Assembly (NCBI GenBank): GCA_046348225.1
Contig: JAXMEQ010000003.1
Location: forward strand, 434,001-498,000
DNA from: JAXMEQ01 sp046348225
GTDB lineage: Bacteria; Pseudomonadota; Gammaproteobacteria; Burkholderiales; Burkholderiaceae_C
DNA: 64,000 nucleotides
Direction: 5' to 3'
How positions within the stretch are numbered: the first letter of the stretch is position 1; each line of letters starts with the position of its first letter. The notes beneath the pieces were generated by a model. The model had not been told where the DNA came from. It ran no database searches and worked only from the letters and a program-made list of their open reading frames with translations. The position numbers and the translations under genes were made by a program. Shown piece by piece: positions 34,722-42,657 of this stretch.

Positions 34722-35612
34722 ATGACACCGATTACTGGCAGCATCGTGGCGCTCGTCACCCCGATGCATGAAGACGGCAGTGTGGACTACCCCACCCTGC
34801 GCAAGCTGATTGACTGGCACATCGCCGAGGGCACCGACTGCATTGGCGTGGTCGGAACCACCGGTGAGTCGCCCACGGTCAATGTGGACGAGCATTGCGA
34901 GATCATCCGCGTGTCGGTTGAACAGGCCGCCAGGCGCGTGCCCATCATGGCCGGTTGCGGCGCCAACTCCACGTCGGAAGCGATCGAGCTCGCGAAGTTT
35001 GCGCGCAAGGTCGGCGCTGACTGCCAGCTGCAGGTCGTGCCCTACTACAACAAGCCCACGCAGGAAGGCCAGTACCAGCATTTCAAGGCCATTGCCGAAG
35101 CCGTGGGCGACCTGCCGACCGTGCTGTACAACGTGCCCGGGCGCACCGTGGCCGACATGGCGCACGAGACGGTGCTGCGGCTGGCCCAGGTGCCCGGCAT
35201 CGTCGGCATCAAGGAAGCCACCGGCAACATCGAGCGTGCGCAGTGGCTGATCCGTGACGTGCCCAAGGGCTTTGCCATCTATTCGGGCGACGACCCGACT
35301 GCGGTGGCGCTGATGCTGTGTGGCGGCCAGGGCAATGTGAGCGTGACCGCCAACATTGCACCGCGCATGATGCACGAGCTGTGCGTGGCCGCCATCGCGG
35401 GCAACGCCCGGCGCGCCATGGAAATCCAGCGCCAGCTGATGCCGGTCCACAAGCACCTGTTCGTGGAAGCCAACCCGATTCCGCTCAAGTGGGCCATGGC
35501 CCGTCTGGGCCTGTGCGGTGGCGCCATGCGCCTGCCCATGACCCCGCTGTCGCCCGCCCACGAACCGGTGGTGGAAGGCGCACTGCGCGCCAGCGGCCTG
35601 CTGCCCGCCTGA
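34722..35612 (+). CDS. dapA: 4-hydroxy-tetrahydrodipicolinate synthase
   Basis: 296 residues. DapA condenses pyruvate with aspartate semialdehyde in lysine and meso-diaminopimelate synthesis, acting in the cytoplasm as a tetramer. The pyruvate-binding GTTGESPTVN, the tyrosine in QVVPYYNKPTQEG and the Schiff-base lysine in GIKEATGNIERA are all present. Length equals that of characterised DapA proteins (292). bamC follows after 26 bases, the order found in many proteobacteria (bamC was once called dapX for this reason). Confidence 0.97.
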   Translation: MTPITGSIVALVTPMHEDGSVDYPTLRKLIDWHIAEGTDCIGVVGTTGESPTVNVDEHCEIIRVSVEQAARRVPIMAGCGANSTSEAIELAKFARKVGADCQLQVVPYYNKPTQEGQYQHFKAIAEAVGDLPTVLYNVPGRTVADMAHETVLRLAQVPGIVGIKEATGNIERAQWLIRDVPKGFAIYSGDDPTAVALMLCGGQGNVSVTANIAPRMMHELCVAAIAGNARRAMEIQRQLMPVHKHLFVEANPIPLKWAMARLGLCGGAMRLPMTPLSPAHEPVVEGALRASGLLPA

Positions 35613-35638
35613 ACCTGACTGACCAAGAGGATCCTCAC

Positions 35639-36718
35639 GTGAACCATATCGCACGACTCGGGCTGCTGGGCCTTTCCCTCTCGCTGGCTGCGTGCAGCAT
35701 GCTGGAAGCCGACAAGATCGACTACAAGAGCGCCAGCCGCGGCTCGTCGCTGGAGGTGCCGCCCGACCTGACGCAGCTCTCGCGCGACTCGCGTTACGTG
35801 GTGCCCGGCGGCGCGGTCACGGCCAGCAGCTTCCAGGCTGGCCAGGCCGTGCCAGGCACGCCGACCGCCGCGTCCACGCTCGGCGATGTGCGCATTGAAC
35901 GCGCCGGCACGCAGCGCTGGCTGGTGGTCAACCGCCCGGCCGACCAGCTCTGGAGCCCGGTGCGCGACTTCTGGCAGGAAAACGGTTTCCTGCTCACGCT
36001 GGACCAGGCCAACCTGGGCATCATGGAAACCGACTGGGCCGAAAACCGTGCCAAGCTGCCGCAGGACTTCATCCGCAACGCGCTCGGCAAGGTCTTTGAC
36101 TCGCTCTATTCCACTGGCGAGCGTGACCGATTCCGCACCCGCCTCGAGCGCAATGCCAGTGGCGGCACCGAGATCTACATCAGCCATCGCGGCATGATCG
36201 AGGTGTACAACAACACCCAGAAGGACCAGACCGTCTGGCAGCCGCGCCCGACCGACCCGGAGCTGGAAGCCGAATTCCTGCGCCGCCTGATGGTCAAGCT
36301 CGGGGTGCCGCAGGAGCAGTCGCGCGCGCTGGTCGCCGCCGGGGCCGCCAAGCCCACTTCGCGCATTGCCGCCGTGGGCAACCAGCCGGTCGTGCAGATC
36401 GACGAGGGCTTCGACCGCGCCTGGCGCCGCGTCGGGCTGACGCTGGACCGCACCGGCTTCACGGTCGAAGACCGCGACCGCAGCCAGGGCACCTACTTCG
36501 TGCGCTACGTCGAGCCCAACCCGGACCGCAAGGAACCCGGCTTCTTCGGCAAGCTGTTTGGCGCTGCCACCCCCAATGCCGCACCGCTGAAGTTCCGCAT
36601 CAGCGTCAAGAGCCAGGGTGAATCCACCACGGTGTCGGTGCTGAATGCCGCCGGTGCGCCCGAAACATCGGCCAACGCCCAACGCATCGTCAAGGTCATT
36701 GCCGACGACCTGAAGTAA
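35639..36718 (+). CDS. bamC: Outer membrane assembly lipoprotein BamC
   Basis: 359-residue lipoprotein (NlpB/DapX family), component of the BAM machine that inserts beta-barrel proteins. The signal ends in lipobox SLAACSML, followed by the unstructured stretch that lies on BamD (YKSASRGSSLEVPPDLTQLS). Two helix-grip domains follow, one around DQLWSPVRDFWQENGFLLTL and the second around RAWRRVGLTLDRTGFTVEDR. GTG start at 35639, preceded by AAGAGGA; this replaces a much longer frame that runs back through dapA. Confidence 0.93.
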   Translation: MNHIARLGLLGLSLSLAACSMLEADKIDYKSASRGSSLEVPPDLTQLSRDSRYVVPGGAVTASSFQAGQAVPGTPTAASTLGDVRIERAGTQRWLVVNRPADQLWSPVRDFWQENGFLLTLDQANLGIMETDWAENRAKLPQDFIRNALGKVFDSLYSTGERDRFRTRLERNASGGTEIYISHRGMIEVYNNTQKDQTVWQPRPTDPELEAEFLRRLMVKLGVPQEQSRALVAAGAAKPTSRIAAVGNQPVVQIDEGFDRAWRRVGLTLDRTGFTVEDRDRSQGTYFVRYVEPNPDRKEPGFFGKLFGAATPNAAPLKFRISVKSQGESTTVSVLNAAGAPETSANAQRIVKVIADDLK

Positions 36719-36737
36719 CAGCGCATCTGCCCGGCCC

Positions 36738-37514
36738 ATGCTGAGATTCCGGAGCCTGGGCAGCGGCAGCAGCGGCAACGCCACCCTGGTGGAAGCCGGC
36801 AACGGCGTGCATGTGCGGCGCCTGCTGGTCGACTGCGGGCTGGGCATCCGCCAGCTCGACGCCCGGCTGGCGCAGGCGGGCGTGGCACCGGGCGGCATTG
36901 ACGCGATTTTCATCACCCACGAGCATGGCGACCACATCGGTTGCGCGCGCGCCTTTGCGCTGCGCGAACGGATTCCGGTCTGGATGAGCCACGGCACCCA
37001 CGCGGCCATCGACGCGCCAGACTTTGACGGCCTGCTGCGCGTGGCACGCGACGCTGAATCCATTGATCTCGGCGAACTGCAGCTGCAGCCGTTCACCGTG
37101 CCACATGACGCCCGCGAACCGCTGCAACTGACCTGCACCGACGGCGCCTCCACCCTGGGCGTGCTGACCGATCTGGGCCACGCCACGGCGTACGTTCTGC
37201 AACGCCTGGCCGGCTGCCATGCCCTGCTGCTGGAGTGCAATCACGACCCGGACCTGCTGGCGGCCAGCGCCTACCCGCCCTTTCTGAAGCGGCGCGTCGG
37301 TGGGCCATGGGGCCATTTGTCCAACGCCGACGCGGCCGGTGTGGCGCGCAGCGTGCAGCACCCGGGTCTGCGGCAGGTAGTCGCCGCCCACCTGAGCGAG
37401 CAGAACAACCGGCCGGAACTGGCCCGCCAGCAGCTGGCGGACGCTTTGGGCTGCCAGCCGGAAGACGTGGCCGTAGCCGATGCCGCCGGCAGCGGTGGCT
37501 GGTTCATCACCTGA
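36738..37514 (+). CDS. MBL-fold metallo-hydrolase (YycJ/WalJ-like)
   Basis: 258-residue metallo-beta-lactamase-fold protein. It opens with FRSLGSGSSGNATLVEAG and has the metal-binding motif ITHEHGDHIG (HxHxDH), later LGHATAYV and AHLSEQNN. The closest characterised relatives are YycJ/WalJ, reported as DNA exonucleases linked to cell division or repair in Gram-positives. In proteobacteria the role is unclear. It follows bamC by 19 bases and ends next to a hairpin that terminates the opposing lipoprotein gene. Confidence 0.88.
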   Translation: MLRFRSLGSGSSGNATLVEAGNGVHVRRLLVDCGLGIRQLDARLAQAGVAPGGIDAIFITHEHGDHIGCARAFALRERIPVWMSHGTHAAIDAPDFDGLLRVARDAESIDLGELQLQPFTVPHDAREPLQLTCTDGASTLGVLTDLGHATAYVLQRLAGCHALLLECNHDPDLLAASAYPPFLKRRVGGPWGHLSNADAAGVARSVQHPGLRQVVAAHLSEQNNRPELARQQLADALGCQPEDVAVADAAGSGGWFIT

Positions 37515-37535
37515 AGCCCGGCGGCTTGCGGCCAT

Positions 37536-37562
37536 GAAAAAAGCCACCCGAAGGTGGCTTTC
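37536..37562 (-). terminator. Rho-independent terminator of the alanine-rich lipoprotein gene
   Basis: Minus strand: GCCACC-TTCG-GGTGGC (37558-37543), a 6-bp stem with a stable TTCG tetraloop, followed by six T (37542-37537). The flanking AA on the other side is compatible with weak use by the convergent metallo-hydrolase gene as well. Confidence 0.85.
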
Positions 37563-37581
37563 CGACGCAATCGGGAACCGA

Positions 37582-37872
37582 TTACTTCTTGGGGGCAGCA
37601 GCTTCAGCGGCCTTCTTGGCAGCGTCGGCAGCAGCGTCGGCAGCGCCGGTCGCGGCAGCAGCAGCGCCAGTGGCAGCAGCAGCGGCGCCAGAAGCGGCAA
37701 CGGCAGCGCCGGAGGCGGCAGCAGCAGCAGCGTCAGCAGCCGGAGCAGCGGGAGCCGGTGCCGGAGCGGCAGCAGGCGCCGGCGCCGGAGCGGGCTTGGC
37801 TTCTTCTTTCTTGCCGCAAGCGGCGAGGGCGGCGGCGGCAATCAGGGTCGCCAGGACAAGCGATTTCTTCAT
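37582..37872 (-). CDS. Alanine-rich small lipoprotein
   Basis: 96 residues. The lipoprotein signal ends in lipobox ALAACGKK, then a Lys/Glu segment, an Ala-Pro repeat region (about 27-45) and an Ala/Gly repeat region (about 46-80), ending AAKKAAEAAAPKK. More than half the residues are alanine. Proline-alanine spacers of this kind often hold a lipoprotein's functional end away from the outer membrane, but no folded domain is visible. Likely highly expressed: a perfect TATAAT promoter, a leader with two inverted repeats, an AGGAAA-like ribosome site and a strong terminator surround it. Confidence 0.75.
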   Translation of the reverse strand: MKKSLVLATLIAAAALAACGKKEEAKPAPAPAPAAAPAPAPAAPAADAAAAAASGAAVAASGAAAAATGAAAAATGAADAAADAAKKAAEAAAPKK

Positions 37873-37903
37873 TTCAGGGTTTCCTTGGTTTTTTCGAGGT
37901 GGA

Positions 37904-37990
37904 ACAATTTCCGGAAATTGTCACAGCAGCGCCAGGGCCGCTTTGACTGAACGGCAAGGACTCGAGCTCCCCGTTCAGCCTTAGATTATA
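37904..37990 (-). promoter_or_regulatory. Promoter and structured leader of the alanine-rich lipoprotein gene
   Basis: TATAAT lies at 37990-37985 on the minus strand. The expected transcript start falls at the edge of an inverted repeat CTGAACGG (37978-37971) / CCGTTCAG (37954-37947). Further down the leader is a perfect 18-base palindrome, ACAATTTCCGGAAATTGT (37921-37904), 31 bases before the ATG. A 5' stem would stabilise the mRNA. The palindrome could be a protein-binding site or a hairpin. Confidence 0.6.
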
Positions 37991-38053
37991 TGCCGAACAA
38001 ATTCAAGCCTTGCAAACCCTGACGGTAACCAGGAGTTCGACGCTTGGCACCGC

Positions 38054-38569
38054 TCAGAGCCCCAGCGTCACCGCCGGAAAGGCCGGGCTGCTGCGTCCCA
38101 GCCATTCGTTGAGCGACTCGCGCAGCAGCAGGCGCCGCTGGGGCGCGTCGCCGCAGACCCCGTTGCTGCGTTCGGGGTCGAGCCGCTGCAGTACCCAGCC
38201 CGGGCTCCAGACGGCACTGGGCAACTCCAGCGGATCGGCCTGGCGGCAGGCCCGGGCCTCGATGATGTGGGCCCAGGTCCGGCGCCAGCTCACAAAACGC
38301 GCATGCCGCCGGATGACATCGTCGTAGCCGCGGGCCAGCAGCGTCATGCGCCGCCCGGTTCTTGACCACGCCTGCAGCGACTCCGCCACGGCGCGCTCGC
38401 CCAGCGGCCAGTCCTCAAAGCTTGCGTCGCTCAGCACAATCTCGCGCCAGCCCTCGCGCACAGCGCAGGCCAGTGCGTCGCGCACCAGTTGCTGGAAAGC
38501 GTCCCTGCCTTCGAACCGGCCGGTGTGCAGTCCCGGCAACGCACCGTCAGGCGGCAGCAGGGCGCTCAT
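38054..38569 (-). CDS. Conserved hypothetical protein coupled to the L16 hydroxylase gene
   Basis: 171 residues with no signal peptide or membrane helix. Recognisable stretches are GRFEGRDAFQQLVRDALACA, EIVLSDASFEDWPLGERAVA and RYDD-like GYDDVIRRHARFVSWRRTWA followed by HIIEARACR. The histidine/arginine-rich RRHARF motif and the Trp-rich HxIE segment look conserved. I recall similar proteins after this cupin gene in Burkholderiales, but no function is established. The ATG overlaps the stop of the hydroxylase gene (ATGA, 38566-38569), so it may act on or with the same ribosomal target. A possible but unproven relation is to phospholipase-D-like folds. Confidence 0.7.
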   Translation of the reverse strand: MSALLPPDGALPGLHTGRFEGRDAFQQLVRDALACAVREGWREIVLSDASFEDWPLGERAVAESLQAWSRTGRRMTLLARGYDDVIRRHARFVSWRRTWAHIIEARACRQADPLELPSAVWSPGWVLQRLDPERSNGVCGDAPQRRLLLRESLNEWLGRSSPAFPAVTLGL

Positions 38570-39699
38570 GCGCGCCGTCCTGGCCGGGCGTGGGCCCACC
38601 CCGCTTCGCACCAGCTGCGCAGCAGGCTGCGCACCGCCTCGCTGGCGCCCGCGAGGGCCCGCGCGTCCAGCTGGCGCGTGTCCGCCAGCTCACGCATCAA
38701 CGCGGCGTCGCGCCCCGAAGCACGGTAGCTCTCGCCATTGATGAAGACATGGTGGGCGTCATGCATCATGCGGGTGCGCCGGTCCAGCACCACACCGCCC
38801 AGTGCGCGGGGTGCACGACCCTCTTCAAACCAGACATTCGGCTTGGGCTCGGTCAACGATTCGCCCAGGGCGCGCGCCAGCGCCAGGGGCTCCTGCAAAA
38901 CGGCCTGCAACGCCTCACGCGCAAAGGTTTCCAGCGCGGCCGGCACGGCGCCAGGCTGTGCCACTGCAGGCTGCTGCGGATCGCGGTACAGGTGCTCGCC
39001 GGCAATGTCGGCTGCGTCTTCGGCCAGGCGCTGCAGCAGCTCGCGCGCCACCTCGGCCCGCGACGGCGAACGGAAGCCGATCGACCAGGTCTGGCACTCG
39101 CCTTCGGCTATGCCGTCATGGGCCCAGCGCGGCGGCAGGTAGAGCATGTCGCCAGGCTCCAGCACAAACTCCTGTTCGGGGGTGAAGTGGGCCAGGATCT
39201 TCAGCGGCACGCCCTCGACCAGCGAAAAATCGCGCTGGCGGCCAATGCGCCAGCGGCGCCGGCCGTGCGCCTGCAACAGGAACACGTCGTAGCTGTCGAA
39301 GTGCGGACCGACACCGCCGCCGTCGCTGGCGTAGCTGATCATCAGGTCGTCCAGCCGCGCATCCGGCACAAAGCGGAACTGCTGCAGCAGGCCATGGACG
39401 CCGTCATGGTGCAAATCGACGCCCTGCACCAGCAGCGTCCACAGGCGCTGCTTCAGCGCCGGCAGTGCGCGCCGGGCAAACGGGCCGCGGCGCATCTGCC
39501 AGCCCCCGGGCCCCTGGCGCACCAGGCGCGACTCCACATCGTCCTGCGACGCCAGCGCGAACAGCGCGTCGCGGTCCAGCAAGGGGGCAAAGCCCGGGAT
39601 GGCCTGGCGCACCAGCAACGGCTTTTTCTGCCAGTGGCGCTGCATGAACTGCGAGGGCGAGCGTCCGCCAAGCAGGCGAAGGGGAGAGTGGATGTCCAT
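38566..39699 (-). CDS. roxA: Cupin/JmjC-type ribosomal protein L16 arginine hydroxylase-like protein
   Basis: 377-residue 2-oxoglutarate/Fe(II) oxygenase of the ROX family (YcfD-like). The iron ligands are the HxD of GVGPHFDSYDVFLLQ and the distal His of LPPRWAHDGIAEGECQTW; a winged-helix dimerisation domain follows. E. coli YcfD hydroxylates an arginine of ribosomal protein L16. ATG 39699 (MDIHSPLRLLGG) begins the alignable sequence. It is divergent from slyD with only 14 bases between the starts and overlaps the following gene by ATGA. Confidence 0.85.
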   Translation of the reverse strand: MDIHSPLRLLGGRSPSQFMQRHWQKKPLLVRQAIPGFAPLLDRDALFALASQDDVESRLVRQGPGGWQMRRGPFARRALPALKQRLWTLLVQGVDLHHDGVHGLLQQFRFVPDARLDDLMISYASDGGGVGPHFDSYDVFLLQAHGRRRWRIGRQRDFSLVEGVPLKILAHFTPEQEFVLEPGDMLYLPPRWAHDGIAEGECQTWSIGFRSPSRAEVARELLQRLAEDAADIAGEHLYRDPQQPAVAQPGAVPAALETFAREALQAVLQEPLALARALGESLTEPKPNVWFEEGRAPRALGGVVLDRRTRMMHDAHHVFINGESYRASGRDAALMRELADTRQLDARALAGASEAVRSLLRSWCEAGWAHARPGRRA

Positions 39700-39713
39700 G
39701 GGACAATTCTGCA

Positions 39714-40244
39714 ATGAATCCGATTCCTGAAATTACGCCCCAGTGTGTGGTGGCGCTCACCTGGACGCTCAAGGACACCCTGGGCGAGGTGCTGGACGTC
39801 CTCGACGACCCGGTGGAATTCCTGGTGGGCGGTGGCGACCTGCTGGCCAAGATCGAGGAAGCGCTGCAGGGGCATGGCCCGGGCGCGAAGCTGGATCTGC
39901 ACCTGGAACCCGAAGAAGCCTTTGGCGATTACAACGACCAACTGGTGTTTCTGGAGCCGCGCAGCCTGTTTCCGGCCGAGCTGGAAGAGGGCATGACCTT
40001 CGAAGGCCTGACCGCCGGCAGCCACCCCGAAGCCCCGAAAGACGTGCTGTACACCGTGACCGAGATCTACCCCGAACATGTGGTGCTCGACGGCAACCAC
40101 CCGCTGGCGGGCATTGCGATCCGGCTGCACCTGAAGGTGGAGGCTGTGCGCGAAGCCACGGAAGAAGAAATCGGCCGTGGCTCCACCGGCACCGGCTTTT
40201 TCAAGGTACAGCCGCAGGCCCCGGGCAACGGCCTGCTGCACTGA
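39714..40244 (+). CDS. slyD: FKBP-type peptidyl-prolyl isomerase, SlyD-like
   Basis: 176 residues. An FKBP domain is interrupted by an IF (insert-in-flap) chaperone domain, as in SlyD: YNDQLVFLEPRSLFPAELEE sits between FGD and the flap, and HPLAGIAIRLHLKVEAVREA is the family's C-terminal strand. It catalyses proline isomerisation and acts as a folding chaperone. The His/Cys-rich metal-binding tail of E. coli SlyD is missing, so nickel delivery is unlikely. The start is nearly back-to-back with the L16 hydroxylase gene. Confidence 0.9.
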   Translation: MNPIPEITPQCVVALTWTLKDTLGEVLDVLDDPVEFLVGGGDLLAKIEEALQGHGPGAKLDLHLEPEEAFGDYNDQLVFLEPRSLFPAELEEGMTFEGLTAGSHPEAPKDVLYTVTEIYPEHVVLDGNHPLAGIAIRLHLKVEAVREATEEEIGRGSTGTGFFKVQPQAPGNGLLH

Positions 40245-40273
40245 CACGGCGGCGGACGGCGGGCCCCGGGCGC

Positions 40274-40777
40274 TCAGGCCCGGTAGATCTGGCCGTTCTC
40301 CACCCGCACACGCTCACCGGCGCGCAGGTCGGTACTGCCCACGTCGTAGGTACGCCAGGCGCCATTGTCCGTTTGCAGCGTGATGCGGTAGACCGCATTG
40401 GCAGGGGTGCTGGCCGTGCGGCTGCGGTCGATCTGGTTGCCGATCATGGCGCCGCCGAGCACACCCAGCACGGTGGCGGCTGCGCGCCCGCCGCCCTGCC
40501 CCACCTGGTTGCCGAGCACGCCGCCAGCGATGCCACCGATGATGGTGCCCGCCGAACCGCTGCCTGCGGGTGCCGCCCCGCTGATCAGCTCGACACTGCT
40601 GATGCGCCCGTACTCCACATAGGCCACCGGCTGGCTGGGGTAATTGCCTGCGGGATAACTGCCGACCGGTTGCGGGTTGGCCACCGGATAATTGTTGGCG
40701 CCGTAGGGGTTGGCCGTACCGCAGGCGACCAGCACAACCGCCGGAACCACGAGCAGCAGACGTTGAACAACACGCAT
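40274..40777 (-). CDS. Glycine-zipper 2TM lipoprotein (SlyB-like)
   Basis: 167-residue outer-membrane lipoprotein. The signal ends VVLVACGTA. An Asn/Pro/Tyr-rich linker (PYGANNYPVANPQPVGSYPA) is followed by a glycine zipper (GTIIGGIAGGVLGNQVGQGG, then AATVLGVLGGAMIGNQIDRS) and a C-terminal SH3-like strand region (RITLQTDNGAWRTYDV). Related to SlyB / 17-kDa antigen proteins that stabilise the outer membrane. It is convergent with slyD. GGAGA-type ribosome site before the ATG. Confidence 0.85.
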   Translation of the reverse strand: MRVVQRLLLVVPAVVLVACGTANPYGANNYPVANPQPVGSYPAGNYPSQPVAYVEYGRISSVELISGAAPAGSGSAGTIIGGIAGGVLGNQVGQGGGRAAATVLGVLGGAMIGNQIDRSRTASTPANAVYRITLQTDNGAWRTYDVGSTDLRAGERVRVENGQIYRA

Positions 40778-40907
40778 GGGAATCTCCTTGGAATGGTGAC
40801 CCCTTCATTACAAGACCCGCGCGGGCCCGCCGCCCTCAGGCAATCACGTGTTGTGCTGTCGTCCGGCGTCGCGCCGCCCGTAGGCACCGGCCGACAGTGC
40901 GGCCGGC

Positions 40908-41354
40908 TCAGCCCTTGCCCGTAGAGCCGTAGCCGCCCTCGCCGCGCTGGCTCGGGGGAAATTCGTTCACCACGTTGAACTGTGCCTGCACCACCGGTAC
41001 CACCACCAATTGGGCGAGGCGCTCCATCGGCTGAAGCGTGAAGGCAACGTCGCTGCGATTCCAGGCGCTCACCATCAGTTGCCCCTGGTAGTCGCTGTCG
41101 ATCAGCCCCACCAGATTGCCCAGCACGATGCCGTGCTTGTGGCCGAGGCCCGAACGCGGCAGGATCAGCGCGGCATAGCCCGGGTCCTTGAGCCAGATGG
41201 CGATGCCGGTGGGCACCAGTTGCCAGGCGTTGGGCGCCAGCGTCAGTGGCGCATCGAGGCAGGCCCGCAGGTCCAGCCCGGCGCTGCCCGGCGTGGCGTA
41301 GGCGGGCAACTGATCCGCCATGCGCGGGTCGAGGATCTTGACGTCAATTTTCAT
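40908..41354 (-). CDS. dut: dUTP diphosphatase
   Basis: 148-residue trimeric dUTPase, hydrolysing dUTP to dUMP and pyrophosphate. All five family motifs are seen: PGSAGLDLRA, PRSGLGHKHG, GLIDSDYQGQL, ERLAQLVVVP and the C-terminal P-loop-like RGEGGYGSTGKG. Length is typical (151 in E. coli). It lies downstream of coaBC, with which it is commonly paired, with 16 bases between them. Confidence 0.97.
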   Translation of the reverse strand: MKIDVKILDPRMADQLPAYATPGSAGLDLRACLDAPLTLAPNAWQLVPTGIAIWLKDPGYAALILPRSGLGHKHGIVLGNLVGLIDSDYQGQLMVSAWNRSDVAFTLQPMERLAQLVVVPVVQAQFNVVNEFPPSQRGEGGYGSTGKG

Positions 41355-41364
41355 GGAGGTTTCA

Positions 41365-41417
41365 GGCCAATCAGGCTGCAGCCCGCATCCGGCGGGCTAT
41401 CTCTGCTATCAATTTGC
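41365..41417 (-). repeat. Dispersed palindromic repeat supplying the coaBC stop codon
   Basis: Minus strand: ATTGATAGCAGAGATAG, GATGCGGGCTGCAGCCTGA and TTGGCC, in family order with a shortened middle. The coaBC frame enters the repeat at KLIAEIARRMRAAA and stops at its TGA (41373-41371). Confidence 0.65.
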
Positions 41418-42591
41418 GAGCAAGCACCAGCTTGGGCGCGCGCGGCAGCGGCTGCACGCCGGCGGCGTCCACCAGCAGCATCTCGTTGTCGTCCTGGCCA
41501 AACGTCAGCGGGCCGATGTTGCCCACCAGCAGTGGAATGCCCTTGCGCGCGCGCTTGGCCTGGGCGTTGTTCACCAGGTCCTGGCTCTCGGCCGCAAAGC
41601 CCACACAGAACAATTGCCCGCTGCGGGCCCGTTCGCCCTGGGCAATGGTATGCAGGATGTCCGGGTTCTCGGTGAACTGCAGCAGCGGCGCCTGGCCGGA
41701 GCCGTCCTTCTTGATCTTGTGGTTAGCCTGGGTCGCGGGCCGCCAGTCGGCCACCGCTGCAGTTGCTACAAAAACCGTAGCAGTCTGCGCAGCATCCACA
41801 CTGGCTGCAAGCATTTCCCGCGCAGACTTCACGTTCACCCGCTGGACCCCGCGCGGGGTGGGCAGGCTCACCGGCCCGGCCACCAGCGTCACCTGCGCGC
41901 CGGCTTCGCGCGCGGCCCGCGTGATGGCAAAACCCATCTTGCCCGACGAATGGTTGGTGATGCCGCGAATCGGGTCAATCGCTTCAAACGTGGGGCCGGC
42001 GGTCACCAGCACATGCTGGCCGGCCAGCAGCTTGGGGCTAAAGAAGGCGACGATGTCTTCCAGCAGTTCCTGCGGCTCCAGCATGCGCCCGTCGCCGGTT
42101 TCGCCACAGGCCTGAAAGCCGCTGCCCACGCCCAGGATGGTGGCGCCGTCGGCGCTGAGCTGGGCCATGTTGCGCTGGGTCGCCGGGTGGGCCCACATCT
42201 CGCGATTCATGGCCGGTGCCAGCAACAGCGGGACCTTGTCGATCGGACGCGCCAGACACATCAGGCTCAGCAGGTCGTCCGCGCCGCCGTGTACCAGCTT
42301 GACCATGAAGTCCGCACTGCACGGCGCGATCACGATCGCATCGGCTTCGCGGCTCAGGTTGATGTGCGGCATGTTGTTGGGCTCGCGCGCATCCCACTGG
42401 GAGCCGTAGACCGTGCGGTTGCTCAGCGCCTGCATGGTCACGGGCGTGATGAACTGCTCGGCCGCCTGCGTCATGACCACCTGCACGGTGGCGCCTGCCT
42501 TGATGAGCGCGCGGCACAGCTCGGCCGCCTTGTAGCAGGCAATGCCGCCCGACAGCCCGAGCACGATGTGTTTGCCAGCCAATTCAGTCAT
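41371..42591 (-). CDS. coaBC: Bifunctional phosphopantothenoylcysteine decarboxylase / phosphopantothenate-cysteine ligase
   Basis: 406 residues, two steps of coenzyme A synthesis in one cytoplasmic protein. The N-terminal flavin-dependent CoaC domain (1 to about 185) has GLSGGIACYKAAELCRALIK, the catalytic histidine in NMPHINLSREAD and the substrate-recognition AMNREMWAHPATQRN. The CoaB domain follows (LVTAGPTFEAIDPIRGITNH, SSGKMGFAITRAA), with the conserved lysine in NHKIKKDGSGQAP. Two dispersed repeats are read in frame: one internally (41764-41812) and one forming the C-terminal tail and stop. Confidence 0.96.
   Translation of the reverse strand: MTELAGKHIVLGLSGGIACYKAAELCRALIKAGATVQVVMTQAAEQFITPVTMQALSNRTVYGSQWDAREPNNMPHINLSREADAIVIAPCSADFMVKLVHGGADDLLSLMCLARPIDKVPLLLAPAMNREMWAHPATQRNMAQLSADGATILGVGSGFQACGETGDGRMLEPQELLEDIVAFFSPKLLAGQHVLVTAGPTFEAIDPIRGITNHSSGKMGFAITRAAREAGAQVTLVAGPVSLPTPRGVQRVNVKSAREMLAASVDAAQTATVFVATAAVADWRPATQANHKIKKDGSGQAPLLQFTENPDILHTIAQGERARSGQLFCVGFAAESQDLVNNAQAKRARKGIPLLVGNIGPLTFGQDDNEMLLVDAAGVQPLPRAPKLVLARKLIAEIARRMRAAA
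41764..41812 (+). repeat. Dispersed palindromic repeat inside coaBC
   Basis: GCTAC-AAAAACC-GTAGC (41764-41780), CTGCGCAGCATCC, then CTGGCTGCAAGC. On the coding strand it lies within the CoaB domain (around LAASVDAAQTATVFVATAA). Confidence 0.6.
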
Positions 42592-42610
42592 GCTGCGAAA
42601 TGTACCAGCG

Positions 42611-42650
42611 TATAATTTGAATTTCCCACCGAGCGAAGGCCAGCCCTTCG
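42611..42650 (+). promoter_or_regulatory. pyrG promoter and short leader hairpin
   Basis: A perfect TATAAT (42611-42616) lies 41 bases before the pyrG ATG. Between them, CGAAGG (42634-42639) and CCTTCG (42645-42650) form a hairpin with a five-base loop ending seven bases before the start codon, where it could cover the ribosome site. No convincing -35 was found. Confidence 0.5.
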
Positions 42651-42657
42651 TCCTGAC

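Noticed and set aside
37480..37950. Gly/Ser- and Gln/Arg-rich plus-strand frames opposite the Ala-rich lipoprotein
   Set aside because: They are mirror images of the GCN repeats of the minus-strand gene, which has a lipobox, promoter and terminator.
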